Assembly: GCA_003554665.1 (NCBI GenBank) | Contig: PWGY01000146.1 | Span: forward strand, 1-15,386 | Source: Bacteroidales bacterium | GTDB taxonomy: Bacteria; Bacteroidota; Bacteroidia; Bacteroidales; UBA7960 | Reading direction: 5' to 3' | Length of the DNA stretch: 15,386 bases | Program-made: the position numbers and the translations under genes | The notes under the pieces: model-generated | What the model saw: the letters and a program-made list of their open reading frames with translations, nothing else | Database searches by the model: none | What the model was told of the DNA's origin: nothing | Shown here: positions 1-6,973 of the stretch, piece after piece | How the letters are laid out: the number at the start of each line of letters is the position of its first letter | How positions within the stretch are numbered: the first letter of the stretch is position 1

Positions 1-1
1 G

Positions 2-304
2 GATCTGTTGCGCAGCCACGGTCACAGCATGACCAACTGGGGCATTTTGCTGCTGCATCATACCGCCCCCTTTCATACCATTGTAATTACCGGTGAGGAA
101 GCCCCGGATAAGTCGGAAAAATTCCTTCAACATTTTTTGCCTGATGCATTGCTGGCTGCCCGAAGCACTGAAGTACCGGAATTGCCGCCGGTTTTTGCTG
201 AGCGGTTTGTTCCCGGCAATACCCTGATCTATATCTGTGGGATGGGTTATTGCAAGGCTCCGGTGGAGGATGTTCTATCCGCCCTGGAGCAGATGCGGGA
301 ATAG
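2..304 (+). CDS. DUF255 / YyaL-type thioredoxin-domain protein, C-terminal end (partial)
   Basis: Only the last ~100 residues are present; the frame is open to the left edge (GAT CTG TTG CGC...), so the TTG at position 8 is internal and not a start. The tail matches the end of the large DUF255 (YyaL/SPATA20-like) proteins, which join an N-terminal thioredoxin-like domain to a glycan-hydrolase-like (alpha/alpha) barrel. What supports this is a stretch reading HTIVITGEE, then near the end an IYICGMGYCKAPVED segment, the position where relatives carry 'AYVCRNFTCQAPV'. Biochemical role in bacteria is not firmly known. It runs convergently to the his operon and stops 35 bp before the hisIE stop codon, so it is not part of that operon. 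The family call rests on recall of the C-terminal motif only. Confidence 0.65.
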   Translation, partial: DLLRSHGHSMTNWGILLLHHTAPFHTIVITGEEAPDKSEKFLQHFLPDALLAARSTEVPELPPVFAERFVPGNTLIYICGMGYCKAPVEDVLSALEQMRE

Positions 305-330
305 CTGCATGCTTTCTGCCTGACCCGGCA

Positions 331-353
331 GTCCGGGCATTACCTGCCCGGAC
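331..353. terminator. Perfect hairpin between convergent genes, possible terminator
   Basis: GTCCGGGCA (331-339) is the exact reverse complement of TGCCCGGAC (345-353) with a 5-nt loop that includes part of the hisIE stop codon (340-342). It lies just where transcripts from the left plus-strand gene and from the his operon meet. No clean U-tract follows on either strand (plus side GGTATCTTT), so it is either a weak bidirectional terminator or a 3'-end stabilising structure. Confidence 0.4.
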
Positions 354-990
354 GGTATCTTTCCTGCAACTCCCTGATCACTGCTTCCCAACCTGTGTCC
401 CTGGCAATCAATAAAACATTCAGGTGATAGATCAGGTCGGCGGCCTCTTCAATGAAGCGTTGCGGGTTTCCGCTTTCCGATTCAAGGGCCAGCTCTACGG
501 CTTCTTCGCCCATTTTTTTTGCAATCCGCTTTGGCCCTGCTTCGAAAAGTTTCGCTGTATAACTTTTTGAAGGATCGGAGTCTTTGCGGGTTTTCAGCAA
601 CTGCTCGAGTTCTTCAAGGAATTCCGGTTTGCCTGGTGCGCTTTGTGCGGCTGTCTGCCGCTCATTGACCGCCTGGTTTTTCTCCCCGAAACATGTGTCT
701 TGCCCGGTGTGGCAAGCCGGACCGGCAGGCCGGGCTTTCGCCAGGATGCAGTCGTTGTCGCAGTCGGGCAGCAGTTCTTCCAAATAGAGAAAGTTGCCCG
801 AACTTTCGCCTTTGGTCCACAGCCGGTTTTTGCTCCTGCTGAAAAAGGTCAGCTTGCCGCTGTCAAAGGTTTTTTCAAGGGCTTCCCTGTTCATCCAGGC
901 CTGCATCAGTACCCGGTTGGTGGAGGCGTCCTGTACAATGACGGGAAGCAACCCGCCGCTTTTTTCGAAATTCAGGTTGTTGATTTTCAT
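340..990 (-). CDS. hisIE: Bifunctional phosphoribosyl-AMP cyclohydrolase / phosphoribosyl-ATP pyrophosphatase
   Basis: Catalyses steps 2 and 3 of histidine synthesis in the cytoplasm: PR-ATP is hydrolysed to PR-AMP (HisE part), then the adenine ring is opened to ProFAR (HisI part). The 216-residue protein has the usual fused order. HisI occupies about 1-105, with WMNREAL, FFSRSKNRLWTKGESSG (50-65), the metal-binding PDCDNDC (75-81) and the Cys/His pair in PACHTG (91-96). A linker of about 17 residues follows. HisE is about 123-210, with the metal-binding MGEEAVELALE (160-170) and EEAADLIYHL. The start, MKINNLNFEKSGGLLPVIVQ, fits the family. It is the last gene of the his operon, separated from hisF by a tandem repeat (991-1150). 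The identification is secure. Confidence 0.96.
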   Translation of the reverse strand: MKINNLNFEKSGGLLPVIVQDASTNRVLMQAWMNREALEKTFDSGKLTFFSRSKNRLWTKGESSGNFLYLEELLPDCDNDCILAKARPAGPACHTGQDTCFGEKNQAVNERQTAAQSAPGKPEFLEELEQLLKTRKDSDPSKSYTAKLFEAGPKRIAKKMGEEAVELALESESGNPQRFIEEAADLIYHLNVLLIARDTGWEAVIRELQERYRPGR

Positions 991-991
991 T

Positions 992-1150
992 GGAAGTTGG
1001 AGATTAGAGGTTGGATGTTAGATGTTAGAGGTTGGATGTTAGAAGGTGGAAGTTCGAAGCCGGAAGCTCGAAGGAAGAAGCTCGAAGGAAGAAGCTGGAA
1101 GGAAGAAGCTGGAAGCTCGAAGGAAGAGGCTCGAAGGAAGAAGCTCGAAG
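992..1150. repeat. Low-complexity tandem repeat between hisF and hisIE (14-bp unit)
   Basis: The 168-bp hisF-hisIE gap is almost entirely repetitive. The left part (about 992-1065) is built of GTTGGATGTTAGA-like words. The right part is a 14-bp tandem repeat with consensus GCTCGAAGGAAGAA at 1066-1079, 1080-1093, 1094-1107, a half unit at 1108-1114, then 1115-1128, 1129-1142 and a partial copy at 1143-1150; the copies differ by single bases. The plus strand is strongly purine-rich, so the his transcript is pyrimidine-rich here. Plus-strand open frames over it (Glu/Arg/Lys-rich) are by-products of the repeat and not genes. Confidence 0.9.
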
Positions 1151-1158
1151 TTTTGGGA

Positions 1159-1914
1159 TCATAATCGGACTGGTATTTGATAGGTTTTTAGAAATCTTTT
1201 TACTTCCGGGATGCTGATCACACCGTAATGAAAAATGCCTGCGGCGAGGGCGGCATCTGCCTTGCCCCGGGTGAATACGTCCAGAAAATGCTCCGGGATT
1301 CCTGCTCCGCCGGAAGCAATTACCGGAACCTGAACCGCATCTGCCACTGCACTGGTAATGTCCAGTGAAAATCCCTGACGGCTGCCGTCGGCAGTAAAGG
1401 AGGTAAGCAGAATCTCCCCGGCACCCCGCTCACAGACCTCTTTGGCCCATCTTATGGCATCGGTGCCCGTCAGTTTGGTGCCGGCATGACTTACCACTTG
1501 CCATTGATCATTGATGAGCCGTGCATCAATGGCAACCACCACGCATTGGTTGCCAAAAGCATCGGAAAGTCTGGTGATAAGATCCGGATCGCGAAGGGCG
1601 GCCGTGTTGACCGACACCTTGTCAGCTCCTTTTGACAGGAGCTTTCCGACCTCTGCTTCGCTGCTGATTCCGCCTCCGACGGTGAAAGGAATGGATGTGG
1701 CGGCAGCCACCTCTTCTACCACGCGAAGGAAGGTTGAACGCCCTTCCAGGGTGGCCGTGATGTCTAGCAGGGTCAGTTCGTCAGCCCCTTCATCGGAATA
1801 CCTGGCGGCCAGCTCCACCGGGTCGCCGGCATCACGGAGGTTCCCAAAACTGACGCCTTTCACGGTGCGTCCTTCTTTGATGTCGAGGCAGGGGATGATT
1901 CTTTTTGTAAGCAT
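1159..1914 (-). CDS. hisF: Imidazole glycerol phosphate synthase, cyclase subunit
   Basis: HisF uses ammonia delivered by HisH to convert PRFAR to imidazole glycerol phosphate and AICAR. It is a 251-residue (beta/alpha)8 barrel of normal length. The catalytic acids D11 (IPCLDI) and D130 (VVAID) are present, as are the phosphate-binding segments FTVGGGI (77-83) and VIASGGAG near the C-terminus. The frame stays open upstream to 2025, but the extra 37 residues come from the hairpin repeat array and have no family counterpart. The start at 1914 (MLTKRIIPCLDI) is therefore chosen, although no Shine-Dalgarno sequence precedes it. It is sixth in the his operon after hisA, from which it is separated by 362 bp of repeats. 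Confidence 0.96.
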   Translation of the reverse strand: MLTKRIIPCLDIKEGRTVKGVSFGNLRDAGDPVELAARYSDEGADELTLLDITATLEGRSTFLRVVEEVAAATSIPFTVGGGISSEAEVGKLLSKGADKVSVNTAALRDPDLITRLSDAFGNQCVVVAIDARLINDQWQVVSHAGTKLTGTDAIRWAKEVCERGAGEILLTSFTADGSRQGFSLDITSAVADAVQVPVIASGGAGIPEHFLDVFTRGKADAALAAGIFHYGVISIPEVKRFLKTYQIPVRL

Positions 1915-1933
1915 AAGTTGGTTGTTGGTTAAC

Positions 1934-2084
1934 GGCGCTTCGCGCCTTGGTTGTTGGTTTGTCGGGGCTGATGCCCCTCCGGTTGGTCGGCGCTGCGCGC
2001 CTCCGGTTAGTCGTGGCTTCGCCACTCCGGTTGACGGGGGCTAAAGCCCCCTTGGTTGTTGGTTAGTCGGAGGCTTAGCGCCTC
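1934..2084. repeat. Array of six mini-hairpins with variable stems between hisA and hisF
   Basis: Six perfect short inverted repeats lie in a row, joined by CCGGTTAGTC / TTGGTTGTTGGTT spacers. They are GGCGC-TTC-GCGCC (1934-1946), GGGGC-TGAT-GCCCC (1964-1977), GGCGC-TGC-GCGCC (1989-2001), GTGGC-TTC-GCCAC (2013-2025), GGGGGC-TAAA-GCCCCC (2036-2051) and GAGGC-TTAGC-GCCTC (2070-2084). The outer stem bases change from copy to copy but always in matched pairs, while the GC pair closing the loop stays fixed. The spacers are near copies of one another. The array lies inside the presumed his transcript, just upstream of the hisF start. Confidence 0.9.
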
Positions 2085-2276
2085 TGGTTGTTGGTTCGCA
2101 TGGGCTATGGGTTGTGAAAGATGCCAATGTTCAGGGAAACGGGCCATGCGGTTGTTGGTTGTTGGCTTGTCAATGCCTGAATGGCGTTGACCCTTTAAGG
2201 CACTGACATTGGAGCCGGATGCCGGGGTTTGTGGCCTGACCCTGGCAGGGCAGCACGGGGCCCGGGAGTTTTGGGA
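2085..2276. other. Remainder of hisA-hisF spacer, nothing recognised
   Basis: About 190 bp between the hairpin array and the hisA stop codon. It contains further scattered GGTTGTTGG words (for example around 2150-2165), suggesting decayed copies of the array spacer. I see no gene, promoter or clear terminator. Confidence 0.6.
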
Positions 2277-3002
2277 TTATGGGGGTTGGTTAAACCGGCT
2301 GAGTTCTTCCGGGGTAATCTTTCCCTCAAAGATGGCTTTGCCGGTTACGGCTGCATAAAGTCCGCATGACCTGAGCAGTTCCAGGTCTTTCATGGATGCA
2401 ACACCCCCTCCGCCGATGAAATAGGCTTCAGGCCAGAAGTTTGTCAGGGGACGGTAAAAGTCTGGATCCGGGCCCTGCATGGTACCGTCCCTGCTAATAT
2501 CGGTTACTGACAGGTAGCGCCAACCAGCTTCAAGCAGTAATCCGATGGCTGTGCGGGTATCTGTTTCGGTTGATTGCTGCCAGCCCTTTACGGCCACATG
2601 TCCTTTATCAATGTCTACCGCTGCAATCAGTCTTTCTGCCCCGAAGCTTTCGATACATTGCCGGGGGATTTTGGGGTCAGAAAAGAGGAAAGTGCCGAGG
2701 TTGACTTTATTGGCGCCTGCTTCCAGAATTTCCCGGATCGACTCCATGCTCCGAATCCCTCCTCCGTAGTCTATCCGAAGGGAGGTTTCTTTTGAGAGTT
2801 TTTCCAGTACGGGCAAATTGACAGGCTGACCCTGCCGGGCTCCGTCCAGATCTACCAGGTGTAAATGAGTGATCCCCGCTTCCTCAAAGGTTTTGGCGGT
2901 TTCAAGGGGGCTCTTTTGATAGGTTACCTGCTCGTCAAAACGTCCTTTGAGGAGACGGACGCATGAAGCGTTCATAATGTCAATGGCTGGTATGGCAATC
3001 AT
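2277..3002 (-). CDS. hisA: ProFAR isomerase (HisA)
   Basis: HisA isomerises ProFAR to PRFAR by an Amadori rearrangement, step 4 of histidine synthesis. The 241-residue (beta/alpha)8 barrel is of normal length. The catalytic aspartates D8 (IPAIDI) and D130 (AAVDID) are in place, together with IDYGGGIRS (77-85) and a C-terminal YFIGGGGV phosphate-binding loop. The start codon overlaps the hisH stop by 4 bp, which indicates translational coupling. Its sequence resembles HisF, as expected for these paralogous barrels, but the lack of the HisF CLDI motif and the neighbourhood make it HisA. Confidence 0.96.
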   Translation of the reverse strand: MIAIPAIDIMNASCVRLLKGRFDEQVTYQKSPLETAKTFEEAGITHLHLVDLDGARQGQPVNLPVLEKLSKETSLRIDYGGGIRSMESIREILEAGANKVNLGTFLFSDPKIPRQCIESFGAERLIAAVDIDKGHVAVKGWQQSTETDTRTAIGLLLEAGWRYLSVTDISRDGTMQGPDPDFYRPLTNFWPEAYFIGGGGVASMKDLELLRSCGLYAAVTGKAIFEGKITPEELSRFNQPP

Positions 3003-3586
3003 AGGTCAATAAAGTTTTGGAGGATTTGCATGCCTGCTTTCCCACTTTTTTCCGGGTGAAACTGCAGGCCGAAAAATTGATTGTGACTGATGGCGGCCGT
3101 AAATGGCTGATCATAGCAGCACAGGGCAATGGCCTGGTCACCCCGTGGCAGGTAATAACTGTGTACAAAATACACATGGCTGTTTTCAGGCACACTTTTG
3201 AATAACGGCCCCCGAAGTGCGTACAGGCTGTTCCAGCCCATATGCGGAACTTTAAGGTTACCTGTGAAGCGTTTGATTTTTCCGGAAAATAACCCAAGTC
3301 CCCTTATGTTTCCTTCTTCAGAAGAGGCTGTCATTAGCTGCATACCAAGGCATATGCCAAGTACCGGTCCGTTAAACTCCCTGATCGCATCGTCCAGGCC
3401 CTGTTGCCGGAGTATTTCCATGGCAGGCCTGGCATGTCCGACCCCGGGGAAGATCAGTTTGTCTGCATCCTGTATGTCTTTTGGTGATACAGCCAGCCTG
3501 GCTTCAATTCCAAGCCGTTGCAGTGCATTTTGAACCGATGCGATGTTTCCGGCTTTGTAGTGTACGATTTTTATTTGTTGCTTCAT
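2999..3586 (-). CDS. hisH: Imidazole glycerol phosphate synthase, glutaminase subunit
   Basis: HisH is a class I (triad) glutamine amidotransferase that supplies ammonia to HisF. At 195 residues it is of normal length. The nucleophile C79 sits in GICLGMQ, and the other triad members H177 and E179 in QFHPEKSG. The oxyanion-strand region IFPGVGHA (45-52) is also present. The start MKQQIKIVHYKAGN gives the expected N-terminus. The gene overlaps hisA by 4 bp and follows hisCB after a 119-bp spacer in which I recognise no site. Confidence 0.95.
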   Translation of the reverse strand: MKQQIKIVHYKAGNIASVQNALQRLGIEARLAVSPKDIQDADKLIFPGVGHARPAMEILRQQGLDDAIREFNGPVLGICLGMQLMTASSEEGNIRGLGLFSGKIKRFTGNLKVPHMGWNSLYALRGPLFKSVPENSHVYFVHSYYLPRGDQAIALCCYDQPFTAAISHNQFFGLQFHPEKSGKAGMQILQNFIDL

Positions 3587-3705
3587 AACAGCTTATTTGG
3601 TTCTGCTTGTCTGTGTCGGGTATGGATTGAATTTCAGTACCGTGCCCTTGATTTATAAGGCATTTTGATCGGTGCCCTGTTTTACGCCCGGCCTTGTTTT
3701 AAACG

Positions 3706-5433
3706 TTACAACATCCCCTTTGTGGAGGGCATTGCATTGTTGTTATTCCTTGCAACGGCCACTTTCAGAACTCTGGCAAAAGCTTTGAAAACCGCTTCCA
3801 CCATGTGGTGGTCATCTTCTCCTGAGGCTTCGATGTGCAGGTTGCAGGCGGCTGATTCGGAGAATGATCTGAAAAAATGTTGAAAGAGTGTTGCAGGAAC
3901 ATTGCCTATTTGCAGGCCTGAAAAGGGTACGTCCCATTTCAGGTAACTGCGCCCCCCAAGATCTGCCAGTACCTTTGCCCGGCTTTCATCCATGGGCAAT
4001 TCAAACCCATAGCGTTCGATCCCTTTTTTGTCCCCCAGGGCCTTCCGTAGGGCCTTACCCAACGAAATGGCCGTATCTTCGATGGTGTGATGGGCGTCTA
4101 CTTCCAGGTCTCCGTTGGCATCCACCTCCAAATCCATCATCCCGTGTCTGGCAATTTGTTCCAGCATGTGGTCAAAAAATGGGATGGCGGTACGAATGTT
4201 TGCGTAACCACTTCCTTCCAGGCATATTCTGATGGTGATGTCGGTTTCGGAGGTTTGTCGTCGGAAGGTGGCCTGACGGATTTCAGCTTTTCCGGGGGTA
4301 ACTGCCTTGTGCGGTTGCCCGGAGCTCATTGTTTGCCCCGGAATCGAGCCTTCAGCCACGTTTTTCTTCTCCTGAACGGCCGGGTCATAAGCAGCCCATA
4401 CCTCAAGCAGTCGGTTGTTTTCTCCTTCGGTTCCCACCGTGATTCGCAGGCAACCTGCGCATCCTGGTTCACAGCTGCGGTTGCGCACAATGATTCCGTT
4501 TTGTGCAAGGTGGCTGCAAATGGCACCGGCCTCTTTGGTTTTTACCAGCAGGAAGTTGGCATCGGAGCGGTAAACCTTTTCCGTCAGCGGCAATCCCCTG
4601 ATGGCAGCCACAAGCTTCTCGCGGGAATCAATGATGCGTTTGATGTTCATTTTGTATATGGCATTGCTGTTGAGCGCTTTTTCCGCCAAATTGATAGCCG
4701 GTGTCCCCAGGTTGTATGGGAAACTGATTTTCTGCATGACCCCGATGATCTCCCGGGATGCATAGGCGGTGCCGATCCGGGCCCCGGCCAGTCCGAAGGC
4801 CTTGGAAAAGGTTTGCACCACCACCAGGTTTGGGTAATCTTTCAGCAAGGGAAGCAGGCTTTGGCCAGGACAGAAGTCGATGTAGGCTTCGTCGGCCACC
4901 ACAATACCATTGAAATTCTCCAGTAACCGGAGGATGGTTTCTTTGGTCTGTGTATTTCCCGTCGGATTATTGGGATGACAAACAAACAGCATTCTGGTGG
5001 CGGGAGTGGTGCTTTGTAAGGCCTTCTCCGGGTCGATCTGAAAATTCCGGTCAAGGTTTACCTTGAGTACCTCCAGGTTGTTTACCCCGGCCCGGACCGC
5101 ATACATGCCGAATGTGGGAGGAAAAACCATGATCTGATCTTTGCCGGGCCGGCAAAAACAGCGCATGAGCAGGTCAATAATCTCATCACTGCCGTTTCCC
5201 AAAAAAATACGATCCGGATCAATGCCCTTAACTACGGAGAGTTTTTCCATCAACTCCTGTGGTTCCTTGCCGGGGTAGCGATTTACCTCCGCGGGCATTC
5301 CGGGAAAGGCTTGAGGCAACTCATTGGCATCCAGAAATACCGAGCCGCTTCCTTCGTATTCATCCCTGGCTGAGGAATAGGGTGTTAATTCCGCAATGTG
5401 TTCCGGAATCATTGATTTCAGATTAAAGCGCAT
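3706..5433 (-). CDS. hisCB: Fused histidinol-phosphate aminotransferase / imidazoleglycerol-phosphate dehydratase
   Basis: A single uninterrupted 575-residue frame joins two his enzymes. Residues 1-350 are HisC, a PLP-dependent class II aminotransferase, with HPNNPTG (153-159), ADEAY (180-184) and the PLP lysine K211 in TFSKAFGLAGARIG. Residues about 351-380 form a polar Ser/Gly/Gln-rich linker. Residues about 381-575 are HisB dehydratase, with FFDHMLEQIARHG (419-431), the metal-binding DAHHTIEDTA (446-455), DHHMVEAVFKAFAR (541-554) and the typical PSTKG tail. IGPD acts one step before the aminotransferase, so the fusion joins consecutive steps. The HAD-type histidinol-phosphate phosphatase commonly fused N-terminal to HisB in Bacteroidota is absent, and HisC takes its place. 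Only 18 bp separate it from hisD. Confidence 0.95.
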   Translation of the reverse strand: MRFNLKSMIPEHIAELTPYSSARDEYEGSGSVFLDANELPQAFPGMPAEVNRYPGKEPQELMEKLSVVKGIDPDRIFLGNGSDEIIDLLMRCFCRPGKDQIMVFPPTFGMYAVRAGVNNLEVLKVNLDRNFQIDPEKALQSTTPATRMLFVCHPNNPTGNTQTKETILRLLENFNGIVVADEAYIDFCPGQSLLPLLKDYPNLVVVQTFSKAFGLAGARIGTAYASREIIGVMQKISFPYNLGTPAINLAEKALNSNAIYKMNIKRIIDSREKLVAAIRGLPLTEKVYRSDANFLLVKTKEAGAICSHLAQNGIIVRNRSCEPGCAGCLRITVGTEGENNRLLEVWAAYDPAVQEKKNVAEGSIPGQTMSSGQPHKAVTPGKAEIRQATFRRQTSETDITIRICLEGSGYANIRTAIPFFDHMLEQIARHGMMDLEVDANGDLEVDAHHTIEDTAISLGKALRKALGDKKGIERYGFELPMDESRAKVLADLGGRSYLKWDVPFSGLQIGNVPATLFQHFFRSFSESAACNLHIEASGEDDHHMVEAVFKAFARVLKVAVARNNNNAMPSTKGML

Positions 5434-5451
5434 GATGATGAAATTTTAGGG

Positions 5452-6741
5452 TCATTTTTCTGTTTGTATACGTTGAAGAATGGCGTTTGCATGAGCATCC
5501 AGCTGCTCTGCCCGGGCCAGCTGTAACACTGTTGGTGCAAGCCCCATTAACCCATCCCTGCTGATCTCCTGGGTGGTAATGCTTTTCATGAATGATGCGG
5601 TGGTAATTCCGCTCCAGGCCCTGCTTGAACCACCTGTTGGGAGGGTGTGGTTGGTTCCGCTGGCGTAATCACCGGCAGACTCCGGACTGTAGTTTCCCAA
5701 AAACACAGACCCGGCATTGGTCACCTTTTTCTCCACTGACCCGGCATCTTTTACAGAAAGGATGAGGTGTTCGGGTCCGTAATAGTTGCTGATATCCAAC
5801 GCCTGACTGATATCCTGCACACAGATGGCCAGAGCGTGTTTGAGTGCTTCGGCCGCGGTTTCTCTGCGGGAAAGCGTTGCCAGCTGGGTTTCTGTTTCTT
5901 TGATTATTTGTTGGACAAGATCCATGCTTTCGGCCAGCAGTATGACCTGGCTGTCGGCCCCATGTTCCGCCTGTGACAGCAGATCGGCTGCCACAAAGGC
6001 CGGGTTGGCCGTGCTGTCGGCAATTACCAGAACCTCCGATGGTCCTGCGGGCATATCGATGGCAATTCCGCGACCGGCCAGCTGCATTTTGGCACTGGTC
6101 ACCCAGGCATTTCCAGGGCCAAATATCTTATCCGCTTTCGGGATGCTTTCTGTACCAAATGCCATTGCGGCTATGGCCTGTGCTCCGCCTACAGCGAAAA
6201 CGCGGATGTCAAAAAGACTTAAGGTAAACAGCAGTTCCGGGGAAGCCCCGGGAGGGGTGCAGGCAATGATCTCCTTGCAGCCGGCTATGGTGGCTGGTAT
6301 GGCAGTCATCAGGACTGTGGAGAGCAGGGGGGCCGTTCCTCCCGGAATGTAGAGACCTGCCTTTTCGATGGGTGTGTAGCGGATGCTGCATTTAACCCCA
6401 GGCATGGTTTCCATTGAGGTCGCCTTTGGCAACTGTGCTTCATGAAAACTCCTGATGTTTACCATGGCTTGCCTTATGGCAGTTTTCAGGTGCTGATCCA
6501 CATCCCTGCCTGCCTGGATCAGTTCCTGGCGGGGAATTTCAAAATCAGGCGGCGCCTGTCCGTCAATTTTCAGGCATATCCTTCGCAGGGCATTGTCCCC
6601 GCCTTCTTCTACTTCGCGGATGATCGTACTTACTTTTTCCTCGCGACCCGCAGTGTCTTGCGAGGGACGGCGGAGTATTTTTTCATAGTCCCTGGGGTTG
6701 ATACCGGGGAGGATAGTAACATGTGACCCCTTTGGGGTCAT
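5452..6741 (-). CDS. hisD: Histidinol dehydrogenase
   Basis: HisD oxidises histidinol to histidine in two NAD-dependent steps and is zinc-dependent. Visible motifs (numbered from the chosen start) are IPGGTAPLLSTVLMTAIPA (132-150), GPGNAWVTSAK (208-218), DMPAGPSEVLVIAD (229-242), the zinc-ligand region SQAEHG (256-261), GPEHLIL and TNHTLPTGG. The frame extends to a further ATG at 6819, but that N-terminus merely translates the 54-bp repeat (MTPxGSxVT occurs twice). The start at 6741 gives 429 residues, the normal family length. This ATG lies at the edge of a TGACCCC/GGGGTCA hairpin, so the repeat provides the start codon. ATGs at 6795 and 6819 remain possible. Confidence 0.95.
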   Translation of the reverse strand: MTPKGSHVTILPGINPRDYEKILRRPSQDTAGREEKVSTIIREVEEGGDNALRRICLKIDGQAPPDFEIPRQELIQAGRDVDQHLKTAIRQAMVNIRSFHEAQLPKATSMETMPGVKCSIRYTPIEKAGLYIPGGTAPLLSTVLMTAIPATIAGCKEIIACTPPGASPELLFTLSLFDIRVFAVGGAQAIAAMAFGTESIPKADKIFGPGNAWVTSAKMQLAGRGIAIDMPAGPSEVLVIADSTANPAFVAADLLSQAEHGADSQVILLAESMDLVQQIIKETETQLATLSRRETAAEALKHALAICVQDISQALDISNYYGPEHLILSVKDAGSVEKKVTNAGSVFLGNYSPESAGDYASGTNHTLPTGGSSRAWSGITTASFMKSITTQEISRDGLMGLAPTVLQLARAEQLDAHANAILQRIQTEK

Positions 6742-6964
6742 AGGGGTCTGTGGCTGTTGGCTGGGGTTAGTAACGTTTGACCCCGAAGGGGTCATAGGGT
6801 TTTTGGGTTGTTGGGTCATGGTTAGTAACGTTTGACCCCTTTGGGGTCATAGGGTTTTTAGGTCGTTGGCTAAGGTTAGTGACGTTTGACCCCGCAGGGG
6901 TCAAATGTTATTAGATTCGTGGCAATATGTTTAGCATGTAAGCTTCTTCGACCCCGAAGGGGTC
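6724..6964. repeat. 54-bp hairpin repeat array between hisG and hisD
   Basis: Five copies of a palindrome TGACCCC-nnn-GGGGTCA lie at 6724-6740 (loop TTT), 6778-6794 (GAA), 6833-6849 (TTT), 6887-6903 (GCA) and 6950-6964 (GAA, outermost pair lost). The first four are joined by near-identical 37-38-bp spacers (TAGGGTTTTTGGG...GTTAGTAACGTT), giving a tandem repeat of 54-55 bp. In the his transcript each unit carries an ATG at the edge of the palindrome (ATGACCCC). The array fills the hisG-hisD gap and runs into the 5' end of hisD. Confidence 0.9.
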
Positions 6965-6973
6965 ACATGTTAC

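Noticed and set aside
643..1164. Plus-strand frame with Glu/Arg/Lys-rich repeats
   Set aside because: It lies opposite hisIE and runs into the 14-bp tandem repeat, whose translation produces the periodic peptide; no start context or family signal.
1915..2025. N-terminal extension of HisF
   Set aside because: The 37 extra residues translate the hairpin array; HisF proteins begin at MLTKRIIPCLDI.
4087..4926. 279-codon plus-strand frame
   Set aside because: It is wholly antisense to hisCB, which has all catalytic motifs; the predicted product has no recognisable features.
6724..6964. CRISPR-like look: a 17-bp palindromic repeat with 37-38-bp spacers
   Set aside because: The spacers are near copies of one another, not unique sequences, the repeat is too short, and no cas gene is nearby; it is a tandem repeat with an embedded palindrome.
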